From assembly GCF_000427465.1 (NCBI RefSeq), contig NZ_ATYB01000008.1, positions 496,001-560,000 of the forward strand: DNA of 64,000 bases, written 5' to 3'. This DNA comes from Sinorhizobium arboris LMG 14919 (GTDB taxonomy: Bacteria; Pseudomonadota; Alphaproteobacteria; Rhizobiales; Rhizobiaceae). Below are positions 1 through 8,580 of this stretch, one piece after another (position 1 is the first letter of the stretch; each line of letters begins with the position of its first letter). The position numbers and the translations under genes were made by a program. Under the pieces are notes generated by a model. The model saw only the letters and a program-made list of their open reading frames with translations, was not told the DNA's origin and did not search any database.

Positions 1-480
1 AGGACGGCGTCAAGCGCATCGGCGACCTGTACCGGATCGAGGCCGAACTGCGCGACCTCTATCCTGATACTCGCCTGGCTGGACGGCAGGAACGATCAAC
101 GCCGCTCGTTGCCGACATGCATACCTGGCTCGTCCATCACCGTGCCCGTGTTGCGGCAAAGTCCCCACTCGGCGAAGCCTTGGCCTACATTGCCAAATAC
201 TGGGATGGTCTGAAGCTCTTCCTGACCGACGGCCGCATCGAGATCGATAACAACAGTGTCGAGCGGACCATCCGGCCGATTGCCCTCAATCGTAAGAACG
301 CACTGTTTGCTGGCCATGATGCTGATGCAGAGAACTGGGGGACCATCGCATCGCTCATCGAAACGTGCAAACTCAATGCTGTCGATCCGCAGGCTACCTG
401 ACTGCCACTCTCACCGCCATTGTCAACGGCCACAAGCAGAACCGGATCGATGAGTTACTGCCCTGGGAATGCCGAGGTAC
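1..480 (+). pseudogene. IS66-family transposase, 3' remnant with frameshift
   Basis: The window opens inside an IS66-type DDE transposase. The reading frame shows IAKYWDGLKLFLTDGRIEID followed by NNSVERTIRPIALNRKN, the hallmark end of the IS66 catalytic domain. It stops at a TGA near 398-400. The typical C-terminal tail (YLTATLTAIVNGHKQNRIDE, then LLPW) continues one frame over from about 395. Reading gcc tac ctg in place of the observed gc tac ctg restores a single frame, so one base has probably been lost near 393-395. The tail then diverges from family sequence after about 470. I infer a dead insertion-sequence fragment; a sequencing error is the alternative. The 5' part lies outside the window. 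Confidence 0.85.
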
Positions 481-528
481 GCTAATCTCGCGGGAGTCTG
501 TTGCGCGAAGAGATGCCGCGAACGTTCA

Positions 529-1161
529 TCAGGTTCGCTGCAACGCCACATGCATGCCCAGCCCAACAAGGATGGTGCCACCCAGTCGCTGAACCAACCT
601 TTGTGTTCGGCTCGACTGCTTAACCCTCTCCATGATCAGCCCTGCGAGCAACACGCAAACAATATCGGCGAAGGTGAATATGGTGTTCACGATTGCGCCC
701 AAAATAGCGAGCTGTACCCACAGAGGCAGGCTCGCATTGGCATCAACGAACTGCGGAAGGAATGCTAGAAAGAAGATGGCGGTCTTCGGATTCAACACCT
801 CAACAGCCACGCTCTCAACGAATGCCTTGCGTGCCGACTGCGGCAAGGCGGGAATCGACGCTTCCGTGCCAGCTTCGTTAGTCCGGAACAATGAGATACC
901 AAGCCAGATGAGATAGAGTGCGCCGACGAGCTTCACTATCGTGTAAGCCACCGGGACTGCGTTAAAGAGCGCGGACAATCCTGCGGCGGCGGCAATGACA
1001 TGCACATATGCCCCGATATTTATGCCAAAAACTGCCATCAAACCTGCGCGTCGACCGCCTGCCATCGTGCGTGCTGCAGCGTAAAGCATCGCTGGCCCTG
1101 GTATGAAGGCGAACAGCGCTGTGGTGACTGCAAATGCGAGCAGGACTTCAATCGTCGGCAT
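529..1161 (-). CDS. LysE/RhtB-family amino-acid exporter
   Basis: Inner-membrane exporter of 210 residues, the usual length for the RhtB/LysE translocator family, which extrudes amino acids such as homoserine, threonine or lysine. The N-terminus has the family signature FIPGPAMLYAAARTMAGGRR (about residues 19-38). It is followed by hydrophobic segments near 45-65, 70-92, 120-145, 150-175 and a terminal one, and by the conserved LNPKTAIFFLAFLPQFV block. It is a single gene between the IS66 remnant and the inverted-repeat unit, transcribed toward the remnant. The substrate cannot be read from sequence. It is probably unrelated to the exopolysaccharide cluster to its right. Confidence 0.85.
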   Translation of the reverse strand: MPTIEVLLAFAVTTALFAFIPGPAMLYAAARTMAGGRRAGLMAVFGINIGAYVHVIAAAAGLSALFNAVPVAYTIVKLVGALYLIWLGISLFRTNEAGTEASIPALPQSARKAFVESVAVEVLNPKTAIFFLAFLPQFVDANASLPLWVQLAILGAIVNTIFTFADIVCVLLAGLIMERVKQSSRTQRLVQRLGGTILVGLGMHVALQRT

Positions 1162-1495
1162 CCAAAAATATCCCTATGCGGCCTAGCGGTCGAACACTAG
1201 AGACTTTTACGGCTTTCGCAATGAGTAGACTGCGGTGGGCTTGTGTCATTCCACGCCCTGCCAGCCACACTCCACCCGACGGTTCAAGATGGGGATGGGA
1301 CACCGCTTGCTCTAGACGGAAAACCGCCGCGTGCCTTTAGCGGAATTGTTTTGCTGCCGAGTTCGGCGCGAAGACCTCGGATGAAGCTGAGAAGCGCTTG
1401 CTGCGGATCGGCGCCTTCGCCGGCGAGAACGGTCACGCCCCAGTTTCTGAGCACCGCCTTAGCAATTCCGCTAAAGGCACGCGGCGGTTTTCCGT
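1162..1495. other. Non-coding boundary between lysE-like gene and rmlD
   Basis: No gene is supported here. The stretch contains the upstream region of the leftward exporter and most of the 194-bp inverted-repeat unit. The minus strand between the repeat arms reads as an open frame (LRNWGVTVLAGEGADPQQAL and onward) that has no start of its own and that I cannot assign to a family. Confidence 0.6.
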
Positions 1496-1502
1496 CTAGA
1501 GC
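1309..1502. repeat. Perfect 40-bp inverted repeats bounding a 194-bp unit
   Basis: Bases 1309-1348 (beginning gctctagacggaaaaccgcc) are the exact reverse complement of 1463-1502, with no mismatch in 40 bp. The arms enclose a 114-bp spacer (1349-1462). The right arm overlaps the last codons and the TAG stop of rmlD (1496-1498). No target-site duplication is obvious at the outer edges (ctt before, gtt after). It may be a small non-autonomous mobile element or a long hairpin ending the wga transcript. Confidence 0.85.
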
Positions 1503-2398
1503 GTTTGATTGAAAGTGCTCCGGACAAGCCGCTTCACGGCGCACTCCACCGAATGCTCCCAGACGGGCATCGCCCGGCCGAAGGCCTGGGCCAGTTTGGC
1601 GCTGGACAGCGAGGAGTTGGCCGGACGGCGCGCGGGCGCGGGAAATGCCCCCGTCGTGATGTCGCGCACTTGCGCAAAGGGTCCGCCCTCTGCACGGCTC
1701 ACCGAAAGAGCATGCCGCGCGAAATCGGCCCGGCACGTAAGGCCCGTACCGGCCAGGTGGTAGAGACCAAAAGCGGCGTCCATATCGGGTCGCTTCAGCT
1801 GCGCGGAAATATCGAGGATCCCATCGGCAAGGTCGATCGCCGACGACGGATTTCCCCACTGGTCCGCAACGACCGCGATTTCCTCACGCTCCTCGGCGAG
1901 CCTCAGGATGGTCTTGACGAAGTTCTTCCCGAAGGGACTGTAGAGCCAGCCGGTGCGCAGTATGAGGTGGCGGGGATTCGCCGCGGCAACGGCCCTTTCT
2001 CCGGCGAGCTTGGAGGCGCCGTAGACGCTAAGCGGAGCCGGTGTATCGGCCTCTGCATAGCTCCCCTGTTTGGTCCCGTCGAAGACATAATCGGTCGAAA
2101 TATGGATGATCGGCACTCCGAGGCGCGCGGTCGCCTCAGCGACCGCGCCAGCCCCAGATGCATTGACTGCGAAAGCCGTCTCCGGCTCGCCTTCTGCCTG
2201 GTCCACGGCCGTATAGGCTGCCGCCGATACGACGAGGTCCGGCCGGCATCGCTCGATGGCCGGCAGGATCGTTGCCCGCTCTGCCAGATCGAGATGAGGC
2301 CGCCCGGTTGTGACGACTTCCACGTCCGGCAGCTCACGGGCCCGTTCGACGAGACTGAGGGCCAACTGGCCCCCGCAGCCCGTGACGACAATTCTCAC
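1496..2398 (-). CDS. rmlD (wgaJ): dTDP-4-dehydrorhamnose reductase RmlD (WgaJ/ExpA10)
   Basis: Last step of dTDP-L-rhamnose synthesis, the NAD(P)H reduction of dTDP-4-keto-rhamnose in the cytoplasm. The protein is 300 residues, normal for RmlD. A Rossmann motif TGCGGQLA lies at residues 6-13, STDYVFDG at 101-108, and the short-chain dehydrogenase YGASK (Tyr126, Lys130) at 126-130. I chose the GTG at 2396-2398 because it overlaps the TGA of rmlB (GTGA) and begins directly with the MRIVVTG beta strand. It is the last gene of the leftward wga operon, after rmlA, rmlC and rmlB. The final residues and the stop codon lie in the right arm of the 40-bp inverted repeat, so the native C-terminus may have been altered there. 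Confidence 0.93.
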   Translation of the reverse strand: MRIVVTGCGGQLALSLVERARELPDVEVVTTGRPHLDLAERATILPAIERCRPDLVVSAAAYTAVDQAEGEPETAFAVNASGAGAVAEATARLGVPIIHISTDYVFDGTKQGSYAEADTPAPLSVYGASKLAGERAVAAANPRHLILRTGWLYSPFGKNFVKTILRLAEEREEIAVVADQWGNPSSAIDLADGILDISAQLKRPDMDAAFGLYHLAGTGLTCRADFARHALSVSRAEGGPFAQVRDITTGAFPAPARRPANSSLSSAKLAQAFGRAMPVWEHSVECAVKRLVRSTFNQTL

Positions 2399-3465
2399 GC
2401 GACGCTCCGCCGCTGCTCGCCCATGCGGTTGCCGGAATAGCGCTCGCGCCGGATCGGCTCCCACCACCACCTGTTTGCGAGGAACCAGTCGACCGTCTCG
2501 CTCAAGCCCGCCTCGAAGCTCCGCTTCGGCCTCCAGCCAAGCTCACGCTCGACTTTCGAAGGGTCGATCGCATAGCGCCGGTCGTGACCGGGCCGGTCAG
2601 GGACCAGAGTAATGAGATCCCGATAGCTGTCACCGCCCTGTCGCGGCAATCGGATGTCGAGCAGATCGCAGATGCTCTCCATGACCGACAGATTGTTGCG
2701 CTCGGCACGGGCGCCGATATTGTAGCTTTCCCCCGGCCGGCCCTGACTCATGACCAGCTCCAACGCGCTTGCGTGATCGTCGACATGGAGCCAGTCGCGG
2801 ACATTCGCGCCCGAACCATAAAGCGGCAACGGCTTCTCCTCGATCGCGTTGATGATCGTCAGCGGGATAAGCTTCTCGGGGAAATGGAAGGGGCCGTAAT
2901 TATTTGAGCAATTCGAAACCACCACCGGCAGACCGTAGGTGTGGTGCCACGCGCGTGCGAAATGATCCGCCGCCGCTTTGGAAGCCGCATAGGGGGACGA
3001 GGGTGCGTAGCGCGTCTCCTCGGAAAAGGTCCCGCGGTTGAACGGAAGATCGCCGAAAACCTCGTCGGTCGAAACATGGTGAAATCGGAAGCGTTCGTGC
3101 TGTTCGGGATTAAGCCCGGACCAGTAGGCCAGTGCTGCATTAAGCAGTCTGACCGTGCCGAGGACGTTGGTTTCCATAAAGAGGTCGGGAGCCTCGATCG
3201 AGCGGTCGACATGGCTCTCGGCAGCAAGATGCATGATCGCGTCGACACGCTCCCGCCGCATGATCTGCAGCAGAACCTGTTCGTCGCGGATATCGGCCCG
3301 GTAGAATGCATAACGCGGATTGCCTTCCACCGCCTGCAACGACGCAAGACTGCCGGCATAGGTCAGCTTGTCGACATTGACCACGCGCTCGGCCCCCCTT
3401 TGGATCAGGTGCCGGCAAACCGCCGAGCCGATGAAACCCGCGCCACCCGTTACCAAAACTCGCAT
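2395..3465 (-). CDS. rmlB (wgaI): dTDP-glucose 4,6-dehydratase RmlB (WgaI/ExpA9)
   Basis: Converts dTDP-glucose to dTDP-4-keto-6-deoxyglucose, the second step of dTDP-rhamnose synthesis. It is an extended short-chain dehydrogenase of 356 residues: GGAGFIG at 7-13 binds NAD, STDEVFGD carries the Asp-Glu catalytic pair near 134-135, and YAASK (Tyr159, Lys163) is the active site. The start at 3465 is preferred because AGGGGAG lies 5 bases upstream. An in-frame ATG at 3480 overlaps the stop of rmlC (ATGA) and is a possible alternative. It is coupled to rmlC upstream and rmlD downstream. Confidence 0.95.
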   Translation of the reverse strand: MRVLVTGGAGFIGSAVCRHLIQRGAERVVNVDKLTYAGSLASLQAVEGNPRYAFYRADIRDEQVLLQIMRRERVDAIMHLAAESHVDRSIEAPDLFMETNVLGTVRLLNAALAYWSGLNPEQHERFRFHHVSTDEVFGDLPFNRGTFSEETRYAPSSPYAASKAAADHFARAWHHTYGLPVVVSNCSNNYGPFHFPEKLIPLTIINAIEEKPLPLYGSGANVRDWLHVDDHASALELVMSQGRPGESYNIGARAERNNLSVMESICDLLDIRLPRQGGDSYRDLITLVPDRPGHDRRYAIDPSKVERELGWRPKRSFEAGLSETVDWFLANRWWWEPIRRERYSGNRMGEQRRSVA

Positions 3466-3476
3466 GGCTACTCCCC

Positions 3477-4040
3477 TCATGCGGTGAACTCGAAAAGACT
3501 GGATTCGTTGAGCAATGGTGCGCCCCTGTCCTTCGCGGACAGTTGCAAGCGGTCGGCGGCCATCGGCCAGCCTATTCCGATCTCAGGGTCGTCGAAGCGG
3601 ATCGCGCGCTCGTGTTCCGCGCTGTAATGCTCGCTCACCTTGTAGAGAACTTCCGTTTCCGACTCGAGGGTGACGAGCCCATGGGCGAAGCCGACGGGCA
3701 CCAGGATCTGATTCCATTTTTCCGCCGACAGTTCGAGACCGACCCATTTAGCGAAGCTCGGCGAGCCTTTGCGGATATCGACCACGACATCGAACACCCG
3801 GCCTCGGACGACGCGGACGAGCTTCGCCTGGGCCTTGGGCGGAAGCTGATAGTGCAGGCCGCGCAGTGTGCCTGCGGCGGCCGAATAGGAATGGTTGTCC
3901 TGTACGAAGGTCAGTGCCACGCCGTGGGCGCCGAGCACTTCCGCGTTGTAGGTTTCCGAAAAGAAGCCCCGCTCGTCGCCGAACTTGCGCGGGACGATCT
4001 CAAGCACGCCATCGAGCCCCAAGGGCCGCACATCAAGCAT
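3477..4040 (-). CDS. rmlC (wgaH): dTDP-4-dehydrorhamnose 3,5-epimerase RmlC (WgaH/ExpA8)
   Basis: Double epimerisation of dTDP-4-keto-6-deoxyglucose to the L-rhamnose configuration. It is a cupin-fold protein of 187 residues. RGLHYQ at 60-65 gives the catalytic base His63, and [10 protein letters not shown] near 131-140 supplies Tyr133. FFSETYN and [10 protein letters not shown] are further family blocks. The ATG at 4038-4040 overlaps the end of rmlA by 8 bases, so the genes are probably translationally coupled. Length and motifs are all intact. Confidence 0.95.
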   Translation of the reverse strand: MLDVRPLGLDGVLEIVPRKFGDERGFFSETYNAEVLGAHGVALTFVQDNHSYSAAAGTLRGLHYQLPPKAQAKLVRVVRGRVFDVVVDIRKGSPSFAKWVGLELSAEKWNQILVPVGFAHGLVTLESETEVLYKVSEHYSAEHERAIRFDDPEIGIGWPMAADRLQLSAKDRGAPLLNESSLFEFTA

Positions 4041-4914
4041 CGGCAAGCTCCTTGATGCGCCGCCGCAGATAGATCGCATAGTCGTTTTTTCCGAGCAGGT
4101 CGGCACGCTCGAGCACTTGGTCCGCCGAGACGTAGCCGAGCTCGAAGGCGATCTCCTCGGGGCACATGATCTTGACGCCCTGCCGGTGCTCGATCGTGCG
4201 CACGAAAGAAGCGGCGTCGTGCAGGCTGTCATGCGTCCCCGTATCGAGCCAGGCATAGCCTCGCCCCAGACGGCAGACGTGGAGGTCGCCGCGCTCCAGA
4301 TAGGCCCGGTTGACGTCGGTGATTTCCAACTCGCCGCGTGCTGAAGGTTTGATCGAAGAAGCGATGTCAAGCACGTTGTTTTCATAGAAATAAAGACCGG
4401 TGACGGCCCAGCTCGATCTCGCCCGTTCCGGTTTCTCCTCGATCGCCTCCGCCCGCCCGGTCTTTCCATCGAAACTGACGACGCCGTAGCGCTCGGGATC
4501 GTCCACTCTATAGGCGAAAATCGTGGCACCGCTCGGCCGGGCCGCGGCCTCGCTGCACAGCTCCGGCAGACCGGCGCCGTAGAAGATGTTGTCACCAAGG
4601 ATAAGGGCCACGGCACTGCTGCCGATGAAGTCCCGGCCGATGATGAAAGCCTCGGCCAGCCCGTTCGGCTCCGGCTGCTCGGCATAGGAGATGGCCAGGC
4701 CGAACTGACTGCCGTCGCCAAGCAACTCCTCGAAAAGCGGCCGGTCCCTGGGCATGGTGATCACCAGTATCTCGCGAATGCCGGCCAGCATGAGCATGCC
4801 GAGTGGGTAATAGATCATCGGCTTGTCATGGACGGGGAGCAATTGTTTCGAAACCGAGATCGTCACCGGGTAGAGCCTGGTTCCCCGGCCGCCCGCAAGG
4901 ATGATGCCCTTCAT
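4033..4914 (-). CDS. rmlA (wgaG): Glucose-1-phosphate thymidylyltransferase RmlA (WgaG/ExpA7)
   Basis: Makes dTDP-glucose from dTTP and glucose-1-phosphate, the entry step of dTDP-rhamnose synthesis. It has 293 residues, full family length. The nucleotide-binding signature [13 protein letters not shown] sits at residues 6-18, with [16 protein letters not shown] next, [10 protein letters not shown] near 107, and [14 protein letters not shown] and [16 protein letters not shown] in the sugar-binding half. GGAGG lies upstream of the ATG at 4912-4914. It is the first of four contiguous rml genes at the end of the wga operon. dTDP-rhamnose may serve other polymers too, because galactoglucan itself is described as glucose plus galactose. 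Confidence 0.95.
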   Translation of the reverse strand: MKGIILAGGRGTRLYPVTISVSKQLLPVHDKPMIYYPLGMLMLAGIREILVITMPRDRPLFEELLGDGSQFGLAISYAEQPEPNGLAEAFIIGRDFIGSSAVALILGDNIFYGAGLPELCSEAAARPSGATIFAYRVDDPERYGVVSFDGKTGRAEAIEEKPERARSSWAVTGLYFYENNVLDIASSIKPSARGELEITDVNRAYLERGDLHVCRLGRGYAWLDTGTHDSLHDAASFVRTIEHRQGVKIMCPEEIAFELGYVSADQVLERADLLGKNDYAIYLRRRIKELADA

Positions 4915-4936
4915 GCGCTCCCTCCGGTCGAAGCCA

Positions 4937-6139
4937 TCATCGCGCTTGCGCTCCTGCACGATCGGCCGCTCCGATTGCCGCGGCGCCGGCGGGACTGAGC
5001 TTGTCACAGCGCCAGAGGCTATAGGACGGCTCGGTATCCCAGTCGTAATAATAGGCAGCCTTGAGGCGCCCGGCCTCGCCCAGCTCATCGAAGGCCGCGC
5101 GCATGGCGCCGATCGCTTCCCCCCGCGACCGGTCGTCGAGGGGGCAGGAGCGCGCCAGGTTGGCGATGCCCCATTCCGTGACCCAGCACGACTTTCCGGA
5201 TGCGGCGGTCTGGCAGAAGTCGAGGAGACTTCTTACCCGCGCGGCGATGGCTGGCGCGGCTTTCCGTCCGGGATAGATGTGGATGCCATAGGCATCGACC
5301 AGTCCGTCGATGCCGCGTTCACGAAGAAGCGCGACAAATTCGCGAGGATCGAGCCTTTCCATCCCGCGCCTGTCGGCCTCCGCGGCGCTCATATCCGAAA
5401 GGCCGGCGGAAATGACGGCTGCGTCGCGGCTGTGCACGGTCTGGCGCACCTCCGATCGGCTGATCTCGAGCGCCCCGACGTAGTTGTCGAGGCCGCGCTC
5501 GAAGCGGGTCCGATCACGAAGCTCGGCAATGCTGCGCGGCGTCCGGGCGCCCGGCTCCGGATAGACGGCCAGATCGCCGTTGTAGCCGGCATAGTTTATC
5601 TCGTTTCCGGGCTCGATCGCCTCCAGACGAATGCCCAGAGCATCAATGCGCTGCAGCGCTTCGTGCAGTTCCTTGCGGTACCGGGGGAGATCCAGTTCCG
5701 ATAGTCGGTGGACATCCCAGATGCGGCCGTGGCCCGTTCTCGGAACTGCGCTCCGCGGATAGTAACTTTTGTTGCCCAGCTGAATCTCGAGAAGGATGCG
5801 CAAACCCAGCCGGTGGGCGATCGCCAATGCCTCGATGCTCTTGTCCACCGGACGCGAAAGGGAAAGGCGGACATCGGTCGCCCCGCTTGCGGCGATGTCC
5901 GTCAGCACCTTCTCCTGCTCGCTCCGGGACAGCCAGGCGAGATTCATCCGATTGACCCCAATTCGCACCGCCGACGGCGCATCCGCATAAGCGGGAGCGG
6001 AAAGGACCAGCAACGCGGCAAGGAGCAGCGTTCCCGGCCCCGGCCTTCGGCGTCTGGAGCAGTTCGACTTTCCTCCGGGTCGCAGAAACGCTCCAACCGT
6101 TTGTTTCGCAGCAATTCCGGAGGGAACACCGCTCCGCAT
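4937..6139 (-). CDS. wgaF: Exported glycoside-hydrolase-like TIM-barrel protein (WgaF/ExpA6)
   Basis: Position in the operon matches wgaF/expA6. From the ATG at 6139 it has 400 residues. A basic run followed by a hydrophobic stretch (about 29-52, ending APAYADA) looks like a signal peptide. The mature part resembles clan GH-A hydrolases: EPGNE places an acid/base candidate at Glu180, WVTEWGI places a nucleophile candidate at Glu322, and HIYP lies near 287-290. The roughly 140-residue Glu-Glu spacing is normal for the clan. A periplasmic trimming or chain-length role is inference. The start is uncertain: no good ribosome site was seen, and ATG 6169 would overlap wgaE by 14 bases. Confidence 0.72.
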   Translation of the reverse strand: MRSGVPSGIAAKQTVGAFLRPGGKSNCSRRRRPGPGTLLLAALLVLSAPAYADAPSAVRIGVNRMNLAWLSRSEQEKVLTDIAASGATDVRLSLSRPVDKSIEALAIAHRLGLRILLEIQLGNKSYYPRSAVPRTGHGRIWDVHRLSELDLPRYRKELHEALQRIDALGIRLEAIEPGNEINYAGYNGDLAVYPEPGARTPRSIAELRDRTRFERGLDNYVGALEISRSEVRQTVHSRDAAVISAGLSDMSAAEADRRGMERLDPREFVALLRERGIDGLVDAYGIHIYPGRKAAPAIAARVRSLLDFCQTAASGKSCWVTEWGIANLARSCPLDDRSRGEAIGAMRAAFDELGEAGRLKAAYYYDWDTEPSYSLWRCDKLSPAGAAAIGAADRAGAQAR

Positions 6140-6155
6140 CGTTGCTGGGGTCGCC

Positions 6156-7328
6156 CTAGAGCCCGACATGTGCAAGGGCATTGCGGAAGTTGGCTTCACA
6201 CGCCGAGTACCGGTCGATGACGGCCTGGGAGTCGATCTTGGAAAGGAAGCTCTGAAGATAGGCTTTCCTGTCCGGCTCCCGGTTCCAGACCGCCGCCTCC
6301 ATATAGGGAAAGCCGATGAATTCCAGCATTTCCCGCATCCGGTCGTCGACCGCGATCATGAGTGACGGCACGCCGGCCTGCATGCCGATGATGCAGCCGT
6401 GAAAGCGACGGCCGAAGCAGAGATCGCGCGTGGAGACCCAGCTTCGCCACTGGTTGGTGTCGAAAAACACGAGGAGTTCGTGCTTGCGCTGCCATTTTTC
6501 CGAATGCTTGTAGGCGGTCTGGCCGGTGATGCGCCCGCTGGCGCGGTCGTAGACCGGCAAGTCGTCATCGACGGGGAGGGAAAGATTGTAGGCGACCACC
6601 TCGTCCTGGACGACATAGCTCGCCACGCTCTCCGGTTTCAGCAGCGCGTGGGCGTCGACGATCGTGTCGGCGACGCTCCCGAGATAGCCTCCGAAGGCGA
6701 TCTTCTGGGAGGAGGCGAGATCCGGATTGGCGAGAGCGGTGAGCGAGCGTTTCATCTCTGCCGGTGCGAAGAAGAGCGACGGGCAGCCTGTCGGCTTGAC
6801 GAACTTCATGCCCTGCTCCCTCAGGAACTCGGCCGTAAAATAGCCGCGGGTGAGGAAGAAGCTTTCCTTTTTCCTCAGCACCTCCAGGAATTTGAGCGTG
6901 CCGGCCGGCAGGTTTTCCTTCAGGCCTTCCCTCCGCTGGATGCCGATCCCCAGGATAACGACCGGCATCTTCAATTTCTCGAACACCTCCGCCTCGAGGT
7001 CGGCCGAGTAGCCGGGGCGCAGGAGATTGGCCGAGGCAAAGACGCAGATGTCGAATTCCTCGTTTAGGCGCTCATAGACGTCGTCGGAGTTCCGGCTGTT
7101 CACGAGATGCCAGAAGGGCAGATAGGTGACGTCATGCCCGCGCAGCGCATGGGCCGCGCCTTCGCCGATCAGGTAGTTGCCGGTATTGGCGATCTTCCTG
7201 ACCTGGTCGATCAGCTCCTTCTTGGTTCTGACCTCGTCGAAATAGGGCCTATGGCGGACCTCCGCACCGGACACGCCCGCGACGGTTCGCTGCAGATAGG
7301 ACGGGATTCCCGTAAGCAAGATACGCAT
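6156..7328 (-). CDS. wgaE: Polysaccharide pyruvyl transferase-family protein (WgaE/ExpA5)
   Basis: Protein of 390 residues of the polysaccharide pyruvyl transferase (CsaB-like) family, which adds ketal-linked pyruvate from phosphoenolpyruvate to sugars. Visible blocks are NTGNYLIGEGA near 48-58, CVFASANLLR, VVILGIGIQRREG, FFLTRGYFTAEFLREQG, PTGCPSLFF, VFFDTNQWRSW, and GRRFHGCIIGMQAGVPSLMI near 307-326. Galactoglucan carries pyruvate on galactose, which fits. It is a tandem paralogue of wgaD, 39 bases apart. The start MRILLTGIPSY at 7328 matches that of the paralogue (MRPRILVTGIP). It is soluble and probably acts on the cytoplasmic lipid-linked or nucleotide-sugar stage. Confidence 0.85.
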   Translation of the reverse strand: MRILLTGIPSYLQRTVAGVSGAEVRHRPYFDEVRTKKELIDQVRKIANTGNYLIGEGAAHALRGHDVTYLPFWHLVNSRNSDDVYERLNEEFDICVFASANLLRPGYSADLEAEVFEKLKMPVVILGIGIQRREGLKENLPAGTLKFLEVLRKKESFFLTRGYFTAEFLREQGMKFVKPTGCPSLFFAPAEMKRSLTALANPDLASSQKIAFGGYLGSVADTIVDAHALLKPESVASYVVQDEVVAYNLSLPVDDDLPVYDRASGRITGQTAYKHSEKWQRKHELLVFFDTNQWRSWVSTRDLCFGRRFHGCIIGMQAGVPSLMIAVDDRMREMLEFIGFPYMEAAVWNREPDRKAYLQSFLSKIDSQAVIDRYSACEANFRNALAHVGL

Positions 7329-7367
7329 CGATACACCTGAGATTAGAGCCAGCAAATGCCCATGAAA

Positions 7368-8546
7368 TTATTGCCCGATCCCGATCTCCCTAAGGGCCGA
7401 GCGGAAGGTGCGCTCGCGATCGGAATATCTGTCGACCAGCTCGGACGCATTGAGACCGGACAGGTGGTCGGCAACGAACTCGGCCCGGTTTTCCGCTTTG
7501 TCGACCTCGGCGGCGTCGATCGCCGGCAGACCCGTGTAACCGAGCATCTCGCGCATCCGGTCGTCCACCGCCACCATGAGGCTCGGCACGGCTGCCTGCA
7601 TGGCGATGATCGAGCCGTGGAAACGCCGGCCGAAATTGAAGTCCATCGAAGAGGCCCAGGCGCGCCACTGGTTGGTGTCGAAAAAGGTCCGAACGTCGAA
7701 GGGCGCTTTCAGCCTTTCGGTGCCCGGATAGTTCAGTTCGCCGAGCATGGCCCCGGAGGCGCAGTCGTAGACGCGCCCGTCGCCATTCGGTTCCACATTC
7801 ATGTCGAAGTGGAGGAATTCGTCCTGGACGACATATTGGGGACGCGAGCCCTCGGGCGCCAGCGCCGCTGCGTCGACGATGCAATCGTGGTTGGCACCGA
7901 GATAGCCGGAAAAGATGGTCCGCGCCTTGCCGACCGGCACATTGGGTAACTTCTTCAGCGATGCGCGCATATTGTGCGGCATCAGATAGATGGAGGGGCA
8001 GCCGGTCGGTTGAACGTAAGAGAACCCTTGGTCCTTGAGGAAGCCCGCCGTCTCGAATCCACGCGTCAGGAAATAGTGCTCGCGCTCCTTCAGGACGTCC
8101 AGAAGCCGCTTCGTGCCCTCGGGAAGGCTGTTTTCGAGGTCTCTCCGGTTCTGCAGGCCGATGCCGAGCATGACGATCGGCATCTTCAGCTTGCCCAGCA
8201 CTTCCGCTTCGGCATCCGCAGAAAGGCCCTTGCGCAGAAGGTTCGCGCAGGTGAAGACGCAGATGTCGAAATTGGCGTTGAACTCGTCGAGCCCGACGCC
8301 GTTCTGACTGCAATTATAGAGGTGCCAGAACGGTACCTGCTTGGCATGCGGCGCAATCGCGCGCAACGCCCCCTCGCCGATCAGGTAATTTCCCGTATTG
8401 CTGATATTACGAAGCTCCTGAAGAAACTCCTCCTTCGTCTCGGGCTGTTTCTGCCGCTCCGAATAGGAGACGGATAATCCCTGGGCACCGTTAGCGAGGC
8501 GCGTGTAATGACCAGGAATTCCCGTCACGAGGATTCGTGGACGCAT
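7368..8546 (-). CDS. wgaD: Polysaccharide pyruvyl transferase-family protein (WgaD/ExpA4)
   Basis: Protein of 392 residues with the same architecture as WgaE next door. It has NISNTGNYLIGEGALRA, CVFTCANLLRKG, IVMLGIGLQNRRDLENSLPEG, YFLTRGFETAGFLKDQG, PTGCPSIY, RTFFDTNQWRAWASSMDFNF and GRRFHGSIIAMQAAVPSLMV followed by AVDDRMREML. It belongs to the polysaccharide pyruvyl transferase family. Two copies in one operon suggest either two different ketal positions or a heteromeric enzyme; sequence alone does not decide. The gap to wgaB is 34 bases. Confidence 0.85.
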   Translation of the reverse strand: MRPRILVTGIPGHYTRLANGAQGLSVSYSERQKQPETKEEFLQELRNISNTGNYLIGEGALRAIAPHAKQVPFWHLYNCSQNGVGLDEFNANFDICVFTCANLLRKGLSADAEAEVLGKLKMPIVMLGIGLQNRRDLENSLPEGTKRLLDVLKEREHYFLTRGFETAGFLKDQGFSYVQPTGCPSIYLMPHNMRASLKKLPNVPVGKARTIFSGYLGANHDCIVDAAALAPEGSRPQYVVQDEFLHFDMNVEPNGDGRVYDCASGAMLGELNYPGTERLKAPFDVRTFFDTNQWRAWASSMDFNFGRRFHGSIIAMQAAVPSLMVAVDDRMREMLGYTGLPAIDAAEVDKAENRAEFVADHLSGLNASELVDRYSDRERTFRSALREIGIGQ

Positions 8547-8580
8547 GCAATCGACCCTTCTTCTTGAAACCGGCGGGGCC

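Noticed and set aside
1505..2440. Long open frame on the plus strand opposite rmlD
   Set aside because: It is antisense to a gene with clear RmlD motifs; high GC content keeps such frames open.
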